This document shows, in pieces, positions 53,746-63,047 of a DNA stretch of 64,000 nt; within the stretch, counting starts at the first letter, position 1, and each line of letters begins with the position of its first letter. The DNA is from Balneola sp. (GTDB taxonomy: Bacteria > Bacteroidota > Rhodothermia > Balneolales > Balneolaceae), in the NCBI GenBank assembly GCA_002696035.1, contig NZQV01000002.1:62001-126000 (forward strand). The letters run 5' to 3'. The notes under the pieces were generated by a model. That model saw only the letters and a list, made by a program, of their open reading frames with translations, did not search any database and was not told the origin of the DNA. The position numbers and the translations under genes are program-made.

Positions 53746-53907
53746 ATATACTTCACTTAATTCCCTTTCAGTGCATCACTATATAATTATGACCCGTGGT
53801 ATCTTTTAGCAATAGCAGTTAAATAACCTCAAAGGCGTTGCTTCTTTCCCTCTAAGATATATGAGAATTAGAGTGTAAAAAAATATTAATTAAACTCTAA
53901 TAATCAC

Positions 53908-55959
53908 CTATTCCTCTTCATCACTCTGTTCGTCATCAGCATTGCTTCGCTTTAACTGATCGATCTGTTTCCGGAGTTCTGCATACCGATCCTGTTTATC
54001 ATCGATCTTGTTTTCAGCTTTTTCAATTTTTTCCTGAAGCTCATCCAAGAGTTTATTTCCACGATTGGTTGGCTTGAAGTATGTTTTGGCTTCCTGCCAC
54101 TGGATCACGTCACTTTCGAGACTGGAAATTTCTTTCTTCAGCTTGTCGCGTTCTTTCTGGAATTTGATGATATCCTTGCGGGTATCCGGGTCGATGCCCT
54201 GATTCGCAAGCTTTTTCTCCATGCCAAGATCAGAACCCAATGCACGGTAGCGATCATAGATCACATCGCATGCCTCACGATATTGTTTCCAGATCTTGTT
54301 CTTCATCTTAATGGGAACGTACCCAATATTCTTAAACTCTTCCTGAAGCTCCTTGGCTTCCTGCACGGCCAATGCAGGGTCTTCGTGACTCCCAAGCTCT
54401 TTTAGCTTCTCCAGGATCTCTTCCTTTTTTTCAAGATTTTCTTTTTGATCTTTGCGCTCGTCCTTAAAAGCCTCGCGCCGGCGATCGTAAAACTCATCCA
54501 TCGCCCCTTTAAACTGCTTCCAGATCTTGGACGATTTTTTACGGGGAACCGGACCAATATTCTTCCATTTGCTCATCAGACTCTGCATAGTTTGATGGCC
54601 TTTTTCAAAATCTTCAGTGCCCTTGATCTCGTTGGCTTCCTCAATCAGTTTATATTTTTTCTCAAGGTTGGCCTCTTCCTGCTCCCGAAGCTTGTCGATG
54701 TTTTCAGACTTCTTATCATTAAAAGCATCTGTGGCAGCTTTGAATTTATCCCACATTTCATTCTCGTCTTTCTGCGGGAGATTGCCGGCTTTTTTCCAGG
54801 CCTTGTGAAGTTTATTTACCTTGCGGGCTGCTTGTGCAATATTCTCCTGATCCACCAATGCTTCGGCTTCTTTAACCAGCTTTTTCTTCTTCTCGAGAGC
54901 TTTCTCGATCACTTTCCGGTATTCCTTGTCAACCTTGAAACGCACATCGTTGAAGGTATCCTGAACAGCATTGAAACGATCCCAAAGCGCCTGGTTCTTC
55001 TCAGAGGGAACACGCCCCACTTTTCTCCACTGGGAGATCAATTTATTGAACTGATCTTCAAGGTCTTCAAAGTCCGGAGTATCTTCTTCCAGCTTTTTAA
55101 CCAACGCATCCATTTTATCCAGCAACAGAAGCTTCAGCTCCAGGTTTTCTTCTTCTTTCTGAAGTTTTTTAACCAGCCGGTCTACTTTATGATCCTCAAA
55201 CTCATCCATCAGAGACTTAAAGCGTTTCTCCAGATCCTCAGCTTCATCTTTGGGGAGCAGCTTTATGGATTCCCACTGCCCTTTGATCTTGCCCACCTCT
55301 TTGGTGGCCGTCCAGTTTTCTTCACTTACAATATCAGAAAGTTGCTTCAGCAGGTCTTTTTTCCTGGCAAGGTTTTCTTCCTTTTTCTGATTCTGTTCTT
55401 CGTAATGCTTGCGCTTTTTCTCTTCAAAGTTCTCACGAAGTTCTTCAAATTCACTGATCAGTTCTTTTGTCTTCTCACTGACTGATTCCGGTCCCTCTGC
55501 AACGTTCTGAGCCATATTTGCCAATTCCGTTGTCACAAAAGCCCAGTCGGTTTGAACCACCAATTCCTTCGCACGGTCTACGATTTCAGTATAGAACGCC
55601 TCGGCATCTTCATCTGATTCTTCAGAGGTATCTTCCTCGCTCTCATCACTGGCAACAGCAGCCTCTGATGTTTCTTCTGTCTCTTTGGGTGAATCTTTCT
55701 CTTCACCAGCTTCAGTCTCAGGCTCTTCAGTTTCAGACTTTTCTTCGGGAGACTCAGCCTCGTCTAAAACTTCTTTCTCAGATGCTTCAGCAGTTTCATC
55801 TGCTTCCTCAGAAACAGGTTCCTTTTCAGCCTCTTCCTGTTTTTCAGCTATCTCTTCTGATGCTTTTTCGTGTTCGTCTTTCTTAATGTCCTTCTTTTCA
55901 GAATCGATATTGTTTTGCTCCAGGTTTTCCACTCTAACCTTCCTTTCCTCGTGGTTCAT
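53908..55959 (-). CDS. DUF349 repeat protein with acidic N-terminal tail
   Basis: A 683-aa protein: residues ~1-125 are a low-complexity acidic Glu/Ser tail, then five DUF349 units. They can be read from the repeats GQWESIKLLPKDEAE, SQWRKVGRVPSEKNQ, KAWKKAGNLPQKDENE, SKWKNIGPVPRKKSS and EEFKNIGYVPIKMKN, each followed by a W..F...D.F motif. The end is coiled coil. Homologues are widespread in Bacteroidota and function is poorly known. Likely cytoplasmic. Monocistronic. Confidence 0.93.
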   Translation of the reverse strand: MNHEERKVRVENLEQNNIDSEKKDIKKDEHEKASEEIAEKQEEAEKEPVSEEADETAEASEKEVLDEAESPEEKSETEEPETEAGEEKDSPKETEETSEAAVASDESEEDTSEESDEDAEAFYTEIVDRAKELVVQTDWAFVTTELANMAQNVAEGPESVSEKTKELISEFEELRENFEEKKRKHYEEQNQKKEENLARKKDLLKQLSDIVSEENWTATKEVGKIKGQWESIKLLPKDEAEDLEKRFKSLMDEFEDHKVDRLVKKLQKEEENLELKLLLLDKMDALVKKLEEDTPDFEDLEDQFNKLISQWRKVGRVPSEKNQALWDRFNAVQDTFNDVRFKVDKEYRKVIEKALEKKKKLVKEAEALVDQENIAQAARKVNKLHKAWKKAGNLPQKDENEMWDKFKAATDAFNDKKSENIDKLREQEEANLEKKYKLIEEANEIKGTEDFEKGHQTMQSLMSKWKNIGPVPRKKSSKIWKQFKGAMDEFYDRRREAFKDERKDQKENLEKKEEILEKLKELGSHEDPALAVQEAKELQEEFKNIGYVPIKMKNKIWKQYREACDVIYDRYRALGSDLGMEKKLANQGIDPDTRKDIIKFQKERDKLKKEISSLESDVIQWQEAKTYFKPTNRGNKLLDELQEKIEKAENKIDDKQDRYAELRKQIDQLKRSNADDEQSDEEE

Positions 55960-56123
55960 AAGTTAACGGCTCTAAGCCTTCTTTGATTTAGATTAGTTAA
56001 GATAATATATCTGCCCAATCTTTGGCAATCGAAAGCTAAAGTTCACCAAAACATTTCAGATCAACAGGATAGGGATTTTTTCACCGTATATTTTCGAACA
56101 TCAGCAAGACCACCGGATATCTT

Positions 56124-56369
56124 ATGTCTACGGCGAGCCCAAAAACAGACCTCGATGACAGTATCATTCATATCACTCAAGTCTGAAGACTTGCCCCGCT
56201 ACCACTTTTCAGTCACCGCATTCGCTCAAGACTGAAAAGATCCCAAAATGATTGCTGAAATCAGAGGAGATATCTTAAGTCTTCAGCGAGGTAAAAATTC
56301 CTAATTCGGGTTAACATGTCTTCCGAGCGGTGACTTAAGATCCATAGCAAAACAAGTCTTCAGACTTGA
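56124..56369. repeat. RAYT-2 hairpin repeats, left flank
   Basis: No gene in 55960-56399. Three hairpins: CAAGTC-TGAA-GACTTG (56179-56192); CTTTTCAGTCACCGCATTCG with arm AGACTGAAAAG (56205-56240); TCTTAAGTCTTCAGCGAGG...CCGAGCGGTGACTTAAGA (56274-56341, 68 bp, reverse orientation of module M4 in the first repeat family). Then CAAGTCTTCAGACTTG at about 56352. Confidence 0.85.
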
Positions 56370-56399
56370 ATAAAAAACCTCGTCTATTATCTTTAAAAC

Positions 56400-56951
56400 A
56401 TGCCGGGGTTTAAAATTCATAATCATCAACAAGCTCATTTTATCACCTGTACAGCAGTCGACTGGATAGATGTATTTACTCGCCCGGTTTATAAAGAAAT
56501 TATCATTGATAGTCTGAAACACTGCCAGAAAAACAAAGGTCTGCGAATTCATGGTTGGTGTTTAATGACAAATCACATTCATTTAATGATAAGTGCAAAG
56601 GAAGGCTATAACCTTTCTTCAATAATCAGAGATTTTAAAAAATTCACTTCCTATACAATTTTAGAGGATCTTCAAATAAATCCCCGGGAAAGCAGAAGAT
56701 CCTGGATGCTATGGATGTTTCGAAGAGCCGGACAACAGAACTCCAATAACAAAAACTTTCAGCTTTGGCAGCAGAATAATCGGCCGATGGAAGTAACCTC
56801 AAATAAATTTTACACTCAGAAAATGAATTACATCCACTACAATCCTGTGAAAGAAGGCTTTTGCAAAAAACCCGAAGACTATCCCTACAGCAGTGCACAG
56901 TGGTATATTGATAAAACCGGACTTATTTCTATAGATGAAATATTGATCTAA
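56400..56951 (+). mobile_element. REP-associated tyrosine transposase (RAYT), copy 2
   Basis: A 183-aa Y1/HUH transposase of the RAYT type: HFITCTAVDWIDVFTRPVYK at the start, the HUH motif NHIHLMI, and the tyrosine region NYIHYNPVKEGFCKKPEDYP with the SSAQWY end. It is from another RAYT subgroup than copy 1. It is bracketed by two 68-bp direct copies of the same hairpin repeat, 56274-56341 and 57107-57174. CDS is intact. Confidence 0.92.
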
Positions 56952-56999
56952 CTTGCTCATCCTATATCTATCACACCCAAGAATCACTTACCTACTTAC

Positions 57000-57204
57000 T
57001 CAAGTCTAAAGACTTGCTTCACTGATACTTTTCAGTCTCCGCATTCGCTCAAGACTGAAAAGATCTTAAACTAGAAATCGGAAAATTGACAGGATAACTT
57101 GGTATATCTTAAGTCTTCAGCGAGGTAAAAATTCCTAACTCGGGTTAACATGTCTTCCGAGCGGTGACTTAAGATCCAAAGTAAAACAAGTCTTCAGCCT
57201 TGAA
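57000..57204. repeat. RAYT-2 hairpin repeats, right flank
   Basis: Same set and orientation as on the left: CAAGTC-TAAA-GACTTG (57001), CTTTTCAGTCTCCGCATTCG with arm AGACTGAAAAG (57028-57062), and TCTTAAGTC...GACTTAAGA (57107-57174). The 68-bp unit is nearly identical to the left one. Apart from this and the terminator, 56952-57269 holds nothing. Confidence 0.85.
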
Positions 57205-57205
57205 C

Positions 57206-57239
57206 AAAAAAAAGGCATCCAATTATGGACGCCTTTTTA
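57206..57239 (-). terminator. Rho-independent terminator of mscS-type gene
   Basis: AAAGGCATCCAATTATGGACGCCTTT: an 11-base stem of AAAGGCGTCCA / TGGATGCCTTT (minus strand) with an A/T-rich flank on both sides, so it may stop transcription from either direction. Thirty bp after the MscS-type stop. Confidence 0.85.
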
Positions 57240-57269
57240 AAATCTTTGACTTCGAATTTAATTCCGAAA

Positions 57270-58088
57270 CTAATCTTCCTTTATCAAATGAACATCGCGT
57301 TGTGGGAATGGGATTTCGACACCGGCTTTATCCAGTTCTTCTTTCATCTTTTCCAGGTTATCCCAGAAATATCCCCAGTAATCGCCGGTGTTGGTCCAGG
57401 CCCGTACCGACAGGTCCAATGAACTGTCTCCAAGGTTTGTCATAACAACCATAGGCGCAGGTTCAGGAAGTGTTCGTTCATCATTATTCAATACTTCAAG
57501 CATAACTTCACGGGCTTTTTTCACATCAGAGGTATATCCAATTCCAACCGGGAAAACAGCTCTGCGGGTTTCTTTGGCAGAATAATTTACTACCGGAGAA
57601 TTAGCCAGCTGTCCGTTTGGAACCACGATAAGCTGATTATTTGGCGTCTGAAGGTGAGTATGCAGAATATCAATTTTCTCGACAGTTCCAGACTCATTTC
57701 CTCTCTCAATAAAATCACCGACTTTAAATGGCTTAAAGAACAGGATCAACACGCCGCCTGCAAAGTTGGCAAGGCTTCCCTGTAAAGCCAGGCCTACCGC
57801 TAAACCCGCGGCACCTAATACAGCAATAAAGGAGGTCATCTCAATACCCAGCATCCCAAGAGCTGAAATGTACACCATCACTTTTAACAGAATGGAAACA
57901 AGACTCTTCAGGAAGCTTTTCAGGGCATCATCAACGTTACTCTTATTAAGCCCTTTACCTACTCCGCTTACTACTAATTTCACGATCCATAAACCAATTA
58001 CCAGCGTAGCAACAGCGGCGAGCAATTTTGGACCAAATGTGGTCACAAAACTCATCATCTCTTCCGGCGAAATACTAAAATTCTCCAT
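57270..58088 (-). CDS. Small-conductance mechanosensitive channel (MscS family)
   Basis: A 272-aa channel. Three transmembrane helices; TM3 pore helix with ALGMLGIEMTSFIAVLGAAG and LAVGLALQGSLANFAGGVLI; beta domain FKPFKVGDFIERGNESGTVE, then PNGQLANSPVVNYS; C-terminal RAWTNTGDYWGYFWD. Family protects cells from osmotic downshock. Short MscS type. Confidence 0.95.
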   Translation of the reverse strand: MENFSISPEEMMSFVTTFGPKLLAAVATLVIGLWIVKLVVSGVGKGLNKSNVDDALKSFLKSLVSILLKVMVYISALGMLGIEMTSFIAVLGAAGLAVGLALQGSLANFAGGVLILFFKPFKVGDFIERGNESGTVEKIDILHTHLQTPNNQLIVVPNGQLANSPVVNYSAKETRRAVFPVGIGYTSDVKKAREVMLEVLNNDERTLPEPAPMVVMTNLGDSSLDLSVRAWTNTGDYWGYFWDNLEKMKEELDKAGVEIPFPQRDVHLIKED

Positions 58089-58231
58089 ACAAAACTCCTG
58101 TTAATTATTGTGTTTCTTGAATATCTAAAGATACAGCTTAGATTCGTTCTTTCTTAATTTTGAATGAATTTAATAGAGAGCTGCTTTCTTAGAATATCTT
58201 TATCACTAATAATAAAAGGCAGCAACGGAAT

Positions 58232-59503
58232 TTAATTCCAATACAGGATATTGGGGGACCCGCTTTCAGTCTTAATTTCCGGCATTTCTGTGGTGTTATC
58301 TTCCTCAAAAGTTACAGTAGAAGCTCCCGTAGCAGAGAATGTATTTGAGACTATTGACCCCCGCACACTTCCTGAACCGGTAAGCTCAACACTGGCATTA
58401 GGGGCATAAATTACCCGGGAAATCGCTTCAGCTGCACCCGTGATCTCTACATTATTGCCCCCGGTGATGACATGACCTTGAAGTCCTCCGGAACCGGCCA
58501 GTTTTATATTCGCCGTTTCAGCATAAAAGTTGGATTTAAAGGTGGTAGCCCCTGCAAAATCAACCTCATTATCTCCCCGGTAATAGGTCATTACTTTTTC
58601 GGAGAAGCTGTTATCATTGATCGTACTGCTCCCATTCAGCGTGATATTATCTTCAACCAGCAAAGTAACCTCTCCATCTCCCAAGAATTTGATATGGCCC
58701 TGTTGCACATTCAGATCGCCTACATGCAGCGTTACATCGTTTCCTTCCGTATCTATAGTAAGCGTGTTATCTCCTGAAATATTGATGGCCGGGATATAGG
58801 AACTGCCAATACTTGACGCCTTGATGATACTGCTGGTTCCACCTGACAAGGATATGGAGCCTCCGGGATTCGTCTGTGGCGGAAAGTCCACAAAAGGAGG
58901 GAGTTCAAATTGAAACGCCTGACTTGCACTGCTCACTCCCCCACTAACCCAGGAGTCTGTCCCTTTCCAGCTGGGAGCGTTTAACACTTCTTCCGGGTCG
59001 CCGCCGGGGCCAACTACAAGTCCACCTGTAATCTGTGGATTTCCTGTAAAAGTGATAGCATTGGCTGTAATGGCATTGGTTCCTACATCACCGATAATAC
59101 TGGCACTTCCCGACATATTCATAGAACTTCCGGCAAATACGGCATGTGTTATATCAGGCGTCCATATAGGATCAGAGACCGCTAATTTCACTTCAACCAG
59201 GTATTCATTCCCTTCAAATAATCCGGTAGATCGTACATACATTGTATCTGCTACTTGCACTATTTCCACATCGTAAGAGCCGCCCATTTCTTCCCAGGTT
59301 CCGCTTATGGGACTTTCATCTCCCTGTCCCACCTGCCGGACTTTTATCATGGCTGCACTTTGTGCAATATTCTGGGCCTGGGTAAGCGTATAGCCGTTTG
59401 TAACCTCAAGGTGGGAGGAAAGCATTACACTCTTCAGCGTATGATTGTAAGTAATCAACGCAAAGGTTAATCCGAATACGACAAACAATGCAAATCTTCC
59501 CAT
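58232..59503 (-). CDS. Membrane-anchored protein of pilin-like operon, beta-helical (polymer-forming-like)
   Basis: A 423-aa protein with one N-terminal hydrophobic helix (LFVVFGLTFALITYN) like a type IV/Tad pilus minor component. The rest is a series of short repeated strands of the polymer-forming/bactofilin-like or DUF7305 type (FAGSSMNMSGSASIIGDVGT, LTGSGSVRGSIVSNTFSATG). Probably a surface-exposed component of a pilus-like structure. The sequence is followed by two other small proteins of the same style. Confidence 0.7.
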   Translation of the reverse strand: MGRFALFVVFGLTFALITYNHTLKSVMLSSHLEVTNGYTLTQAQNIAQSAAMIKVRQVGQGDESPISGTWEEMGGSYDVEIVQVADTMYVRSTGLFEGNEYLVEVKLAVSDPIWTPDITHAVFAGSSMNMSGSASIIGDVGTNAITANAITFTGNPQITGGLVVGPGGDPEEVLNAPSWKGTDSWVSGGVSSASQAFQFELPPFVDFPPQTNPGGSISLSGGTSSIIKASSIGSSYIPAINISGDNTLTIDTEGNDVTLHVGDLNVQQGHIKFLGDGEVTLLVEDNITLNGSSTINDNSFSEKVMTYYRGDNEVDFAGATTFKSNFYAETANIKLAGSGGLQGHVITGGNNVEITGAAEAISRVIYAPNASVELTGSGSVRGSIVSNTFSATGASTVTFEEDNTTEMPEIKTESGSPNILYWN

Positions 59504-59531
59504 GATGGCCTCCTTTAATGATTAAGCTGCG

Positions 59532-60017
59532 CTAGCAGGGGTTATTGGAATAGGCTATATTTCTCATGAAGATCTGCTTTTCAGCGTATGCCCTAACGCG
59601 GTTTCCATCATCCTCTCCTGCCTCTTGCTCGGCTCTGCTTTCCATAAAAACCTGCATTCTCAAACGCGAACCATCCCGAATAAAATGGAGGCTGTCTAAA
59701 TTTCCTGTGTACTCATCGGTGTTTACCACCGGACTGTTTTGCCTGATCAACAGCTTCCGGCCTTGCTGATAGATCTCAAATTCTTCGCATTTGGTAGTCA
59801 CAAACCTGAGCCGGTTTGGAGTCACTACGTCTACCTCCACGGCAGGGCGTAATACATCTTGCAGTAAAATAATGCTGGCATCCGCTATCGTCTGCATCTG
59901 ATAGTTAAGCTGATTGTCTACCGAGGTTTCCATCATAAAAGAATTGATCCGTAAAACAATGATGATGATGAAGCCAAAGATTACGGGCGGAATAATAAGA
60001 TCGAATTGAACATTCAT
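59532..60017 (-). CDS. Pilin-like membrane-anchored protein
   Basis: A 161-aa protein with a single N-terminal transmembrane segment (DLIIPPVIFGFIIIIVLRIN) followed by a QLNYQMQTIADASIILLQDV helix, as in TadE/minor-pilin-type proteins. The rest is small, polar, with Cys at the end (IAYSNNPC). No processing site of the GFTLxE type is clear. It sits 28 bp ahead of the 423-aa gene and 6 bp after the next gene, so it belongs to that operon. Confidence 0.7.
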   Translation of the reverse strand: MNVQFDLIIPPVIFGFIIIIVLRINSFMMETSVDNQLNYQMQTIADASIILLQDVLRPAVEVDVVTPNRLRFVTTKCEEFEIYQQGRKLLIRQNSPVVNTDEYTGNLDSLHFIRDGSRLRMQVFMESRAEQEAGEDDGNRVRAYAEKQIFMRNIAYSNNPC

Positions 60018-60023
60018 TGCTTC

Positions 60024-60440
60024 TTAATTTGTAGGAATGCGGGTGATCGCAGCATTAAATTGAGCTACGAATTCATCCTGGTCTGCGTCAGGATCATCAA
60101 AAATTGATATCGTAGCCAGGGTATCTGCTATCGGGGAATCTTGAAGAGTGACGATAGCATATAGTGTAAAGCCCAATTCCGTTTCATGAACCAGATCTAC
60201 ACAGGAATTATTTACGGCTTCACAATCTCCGTAGAAATTATCCAGGGTTGGATAAACAGCTTCCGGCGAATAGGAATACAATAGCTCCGAAAGCGATTGA
60301 CCATAACTGATCACTTCAATATCTCTTTGAATATCTACACGGTCTTTAACCGAGCTCACATACATCCGGTTTACATTCAGCGATGTATATGAAAGCAAAA
60401 CAATTGCTCCCAGGGTAAGAAATGTTTGTCCGGTTGACAT
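60024..60440 (-). CDS. Pilin-like membrane-anchored protein
   Basis: A 138-aa protein with an N-terminal transmembrane segment (TFLTLGAIVLLSYTSLNVNR) and a helical continuation (DIEVISYGQSLSELLYSYSP), then a small domain with two Cys (GDCEAVNNSCVD) that could form a disulphide, and a strand region. The same plan as its two neighbours. First of the three-gene set. Confidence 0.68.
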   Translation of the reverse strand: MSTGQTFLTLGAIVLLSYTSLNVNRMYVSSVKDRVDIQRDIEVISYGQSLSELLYSYSPEAVYPTLDNFYGDCEAVNNSCVDLVHETELGFTLYAIVTLQDSPIADTLATISIFDDPDADQDEFVAQFNAAITRIPTN

Positions 60441-60621
60441 GATCTAACTTTTGTAACTGTTCTTGTGTAAAGCATTTACTAACATACTACTTACAAGAGT
60501 GTTCAGGCTGAAAATGTTACAATTTTAATGAAACCAGACTTTAGAATAGCGGTACTGCCCCTACAAAATGCGCAAATTTATTTCACACATTTAAACTGTT
60601 ATTATTGAATTTAACCCATAA

Positions 60622-60651
60622 AAAAATGGAAGACCATCACGGCCTTCCATT
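60622..60651 (-). terminator. Rho-independent terminator of csbD gene
   Basis: On the minus strand, AATGGAAGGCCGTGATGGTC and TTCCATTTTTTTA form a stem (AATGGAAG / CTTCCATT) with a T-run. It lies about 30 bp past the CsbD stop. Confidence 0.85.
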
Positions 60652-60678
60652 AAATAAAACTAATCTTGCGACAGACGA

Positions 60679-60864
60679 TTAAAGCTCTGCAAGCTCTTTT
60701 TTGATCTCATCTTTGGTCTTGCCCAGCTTTTTCTGCAGGCGACCAAATAGCTCATCTTCTTTGCCTTCTGTGAAGGCGACATCATCGTCAGTGAGCTCAG
60801 AGTATTTCTGCTTTAATTTACCTTTCAGTTCGTTCCAGTTTCCTTTTATTGTTAAGTCATTCAT
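60679..60864 (-). CDS. CsbD family stress-response protein
   Basis: A 61-aa protein with the CsbD core: [20 protein letters not shown] and [20 protein letters not shown]. CsbD proteins are small, abundant, stress-induced and have no known biochemical role. Next to Dps in the same direction, which fits a shared stress response, though the 48-bp gap has room for a promoter. Confidence 0.95.
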   Translation of the reverse strand: MNDLTIKGNWNELKGKLKQKYSELTDDDVAFTEGKEDELFGRLQKKLGKTKDEIKKELAEL

Positions 60865-60912
60865 AACTTCTCTCCGTTTTAGTTAATGGAAATGTCGTTT
60901 TTAGTTGCTTAC

Positions 60913-61416
60913 CTAATCTTCCAGGTGACTACGCAACATCCACGCTGTTTTGGAGTGAACCGTGAGTCGTTCGGTCAACAGGTCGATGGTAGCTTCATCT
61001 TCAGCGGCGTTGGCCGGTTTCAGTGCCTCACGGGCTGTTCGGATTACCTGCTCGTTTGATTGAGTGAGCCGCTTCACCATTTCCATGGCTTTGGGCTGAT
61101 CGGTATCCTCTTCGATGGAGGTGATTTCTTTGAATTCATTAAATGTGCCCGGAGCGCGAAAACCAAGTGCACGAATGCGTTCGGCGATCACATCAATAGC
61201 TTCGGCCAATTCTGTGTACTGCTCTTCAAACTGCTCATGCAGCTGATGAAACAATTCACCGGTTACATTCCAATGATAGTTGTGCGTTTTCAGATAGAGC
61301 AAATAAGAGTCGGCCAATACTTTGGACAGGCCTTTTGCGATCTTTTCTCTGTGCTCTTCGCTAATTCCAATGTTTACTTCCATAGCGTTAACTCCGTTTA
61401 GGGTTTCAATACTCAT
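60913..61416 (-). CDS. dps: Dps-family DNA-binding ferritin-like protein
   Basis: A 167-aa four-helix ferritin-like protein: LKTHNYHWNVTGELFHQLHE and EEQYTELAEAIDVIAERIRA carry the ferroxidase ligands at the dimer interface (H, D, E). Dps protects DNA in starvation and oxidative stress by storing iron. The start may be at ATG 61416 or M12 (61383). Confidence 0.94.
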   Translation of the reverse strand: MSIETLNGVNAMEVNIGISEEHREKIAKGLSKVLADSYLLYLKTHNYHWNVTGELFHQLHEQFEEQYTELAEAIDVIAERIRALGFRAPGTFNEFKEITSIEEDTDQPKAMEMVKRLTQSNEQVIRTAREALKPANAAEDEATIDLLTERLTVHSKTAWMLRSHLED

Positions 61417-61599
61417 ATCAGTATTTCTTTTTTTCTTGATTGTTCACTTTGTTAAACAATACAGAGGCGCTACGGTTCCATCATGTAAGTGATTATTTAA
61501 AAGGATTTACAATCAGTGCGATTGAGAGTATTTATCACCAAAAGATCAGGTTTTTGAAAACAGAGAAGCCTCGAGAAAAAGTCAACGAACCAACAAATG

Positions 61600-61765
61600 A
61601 TCTCTTAAATCTTCAGCGAGCCCAAAGGCGCTATTCCCAAAAAATACCATCCGAGCGGTGACTTAAGAATTTTGCCCAAAGCATCCACTTCAACCTCACT
61701 CAAGCCTGAAGACTTGACCTGCTATTTACTTTTCAGTCTCCACTTCGTTCAAGACTGAAAAGATC
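61600..61765. repeat. RAYT-2-type hairpin repeats, third site
   Basis: No gene in 61417-61857. A diverged 66-bp hairpin TCTTAAATCTTCAGCGAGCC...ATCCGAGCGGTGACTTAAGA (about 61602-61668), CAAGCCTGAAGACTTG (about 61700-61715) and CTTTTCAGTCTCCACTTCGT with arm AGACTGAAAAG (61729-61761), in the same order as the RAYT-2 flanks in a spot with no transposase. Confidence 0.8.
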
Positions 61766-61794
61766 TCCTTGAGGAGATTGGGACTATCAAACAT

Positions 61795-61830
61795 AAAAAA
61801 ATCCCGCTGGTTGCCCGGCGGGATTTTAAT
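61795..61830 (-). terminator. Rho-independent terminator
   Basis: On the minus strand, AAATCCCGCCGGGCAACCAG then CGGGATTTTTTT: stem AAATCCCGC / GCGGGATTT plus T-run, 28 bp past the stop of the BNR lipoprotein gene. Confidence 0.9.
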
Positions 61831-61857
61831 TTCATCCATTTAATTGCCACGTAATTT

Positions 61858-62937
61858 TTACTCAAATGTAAGTGAATACACTCCTTTATTCGTCCCAAAG
61901 TATATTGTCTCATTTCCATTTACTTCGGCTACAACCATGTCATTGGTTTGAATATTACCCGGGCTTTCTTCATACCTTTCAACTTCCCATGATTCACCAT
62001 AATCATCTGATATAGCTACAAATAACTGCCCATCTTGAGAACGACCAGAGGCGTAAACTTTATTGGATTGAGCCTCGCTGTTTTTTAAGACACGGATATT
62101 ATATCCTTCCAGCACAGTAGTCCATGTATCTCCACCATCTTCTGATTTGCGAATTACATTAGCTGATTCTACTGCACCTCCCAGTCCTAATAAAACAGTT
62201 TCATCATTTTCAGGGTCAACAACTGCACCGTATACGTTTGCATCCGAATTGAAATAAATTTCTTGATTTAAATCTGCCCATGTTTTTCCACCATCTTCTG
62301 ATTTGACTAAATAGGGTGAAAAAATGTTGTTCCAACCTCCGGTCCATATTTGGTTAGGATGATCTTTGCTTACGTATAAAAATTCTGAAAATCCTACTAA
62401 TTCACGATCAATTTGGTTAAACCAGGTTTCACCATTATTTGTTGATGTAAATATAAGACTTCCTGCATCCGCAAATAAATCATTACTGCTCTTTTGTTCA
62501 GCTATTCGGGTTAAAACAAATGGTTTTTCCATATCAGTCAATTCAATAGCAATTGATTCCCAACTTCGTCCGGCATCTTCGCTTCTATACAATGACACAT
62601 AATTTTCTGGCAACTCATGATAATCAGTTGTATTCCTAACTACTGCAAATACACCATAATTAGTAAATAGCACATCACGAAATTCTGAATTTTCAGAGTT
62701 TATTTCGATATTCGGTTCTAACCATTCTTCGGTATCTGTTGAGATGTCCTTCCTAAAAATTTGCTCTTCACCTGCTACAAGCAAATAAGTTTCAAAATGA
62801 TCCAAAGCAGTTATATGTTGGCCATCAAGTCCCCTTTCTTCCCATATTTCTTTCCAATTTTCTGGATCAGAATCTGTTCCACAACTTATAATTACAGCAC
62901 CAATAACTAAGGTCAATATTAACTTTAAATAAGTCAT
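61858..62937 (-). CDS. BNR/sialidase-fold lipoprotein
   Basis: A 359-aa lipoprotein (lipobox VIISC). It carries four to five BNR/Asp-box repeats, SxDxGxTW: RSEDAGRSWESI, TSTNNGETWFNQ, KSEDGGKTWADL, KSEDGGDTWTTV, SDDYGESWEVE. Such beta-propellers include sialidases and Ycf48-like proteins. No catalytic Arg triad can be assigned, so function is unknown. Divergent from the subtilase, sharing the 62938-63047 region. Confidence 0.87.
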   Translation of the reverse strand: MTYLKLILTLVIGAVIISCGTDSDPENWKEIWEERGLDGQHITALDHFETYLLVAGEEQIFRKDISTDTEEWLEPNIEINSENSEFRDVLFTNYGVFAVVRNTTDYHELPENYVSLYRSEDAGRSWESIAIELTDMEKPFVLTRIAEQKSSNDLFADAGSLIFTSTNNGETWFNQIDRELVGFSEFLYVSKDHPNQIWTGGWNNIFSPYLVKSEDGGKTWADLNQEIYFNSDANVYGAVVDPENDETVLLGLGGAVESANVIRKSEDGGDTWTTVLEGYNIRVLKNSEAQSNKVYASGRSQDGQLFVAISDDYGESWEVERYEESPGNIQTNDMVVAEVNGNETIYFGTNKGVYSLTFE

Positions 62938-63047
62938 AAGAAATTATTTTGTAACATTTAAGGGGTTAGATACTCTTGATTATGTATAGAGAGTTGGGAA
63001 GTACAAATAACTCTCCACTTTTAAGTCTAATAAAACAAGGAAAAATC

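Noticed and set aside
54445-55485. 346-aa plus-strand hydrophobic ORF opposite the DUF349 gene
   Set aside because: Complement of Lys/Glu-rich coiled coil gives Phe/Leu-rich frames; a known artefact.
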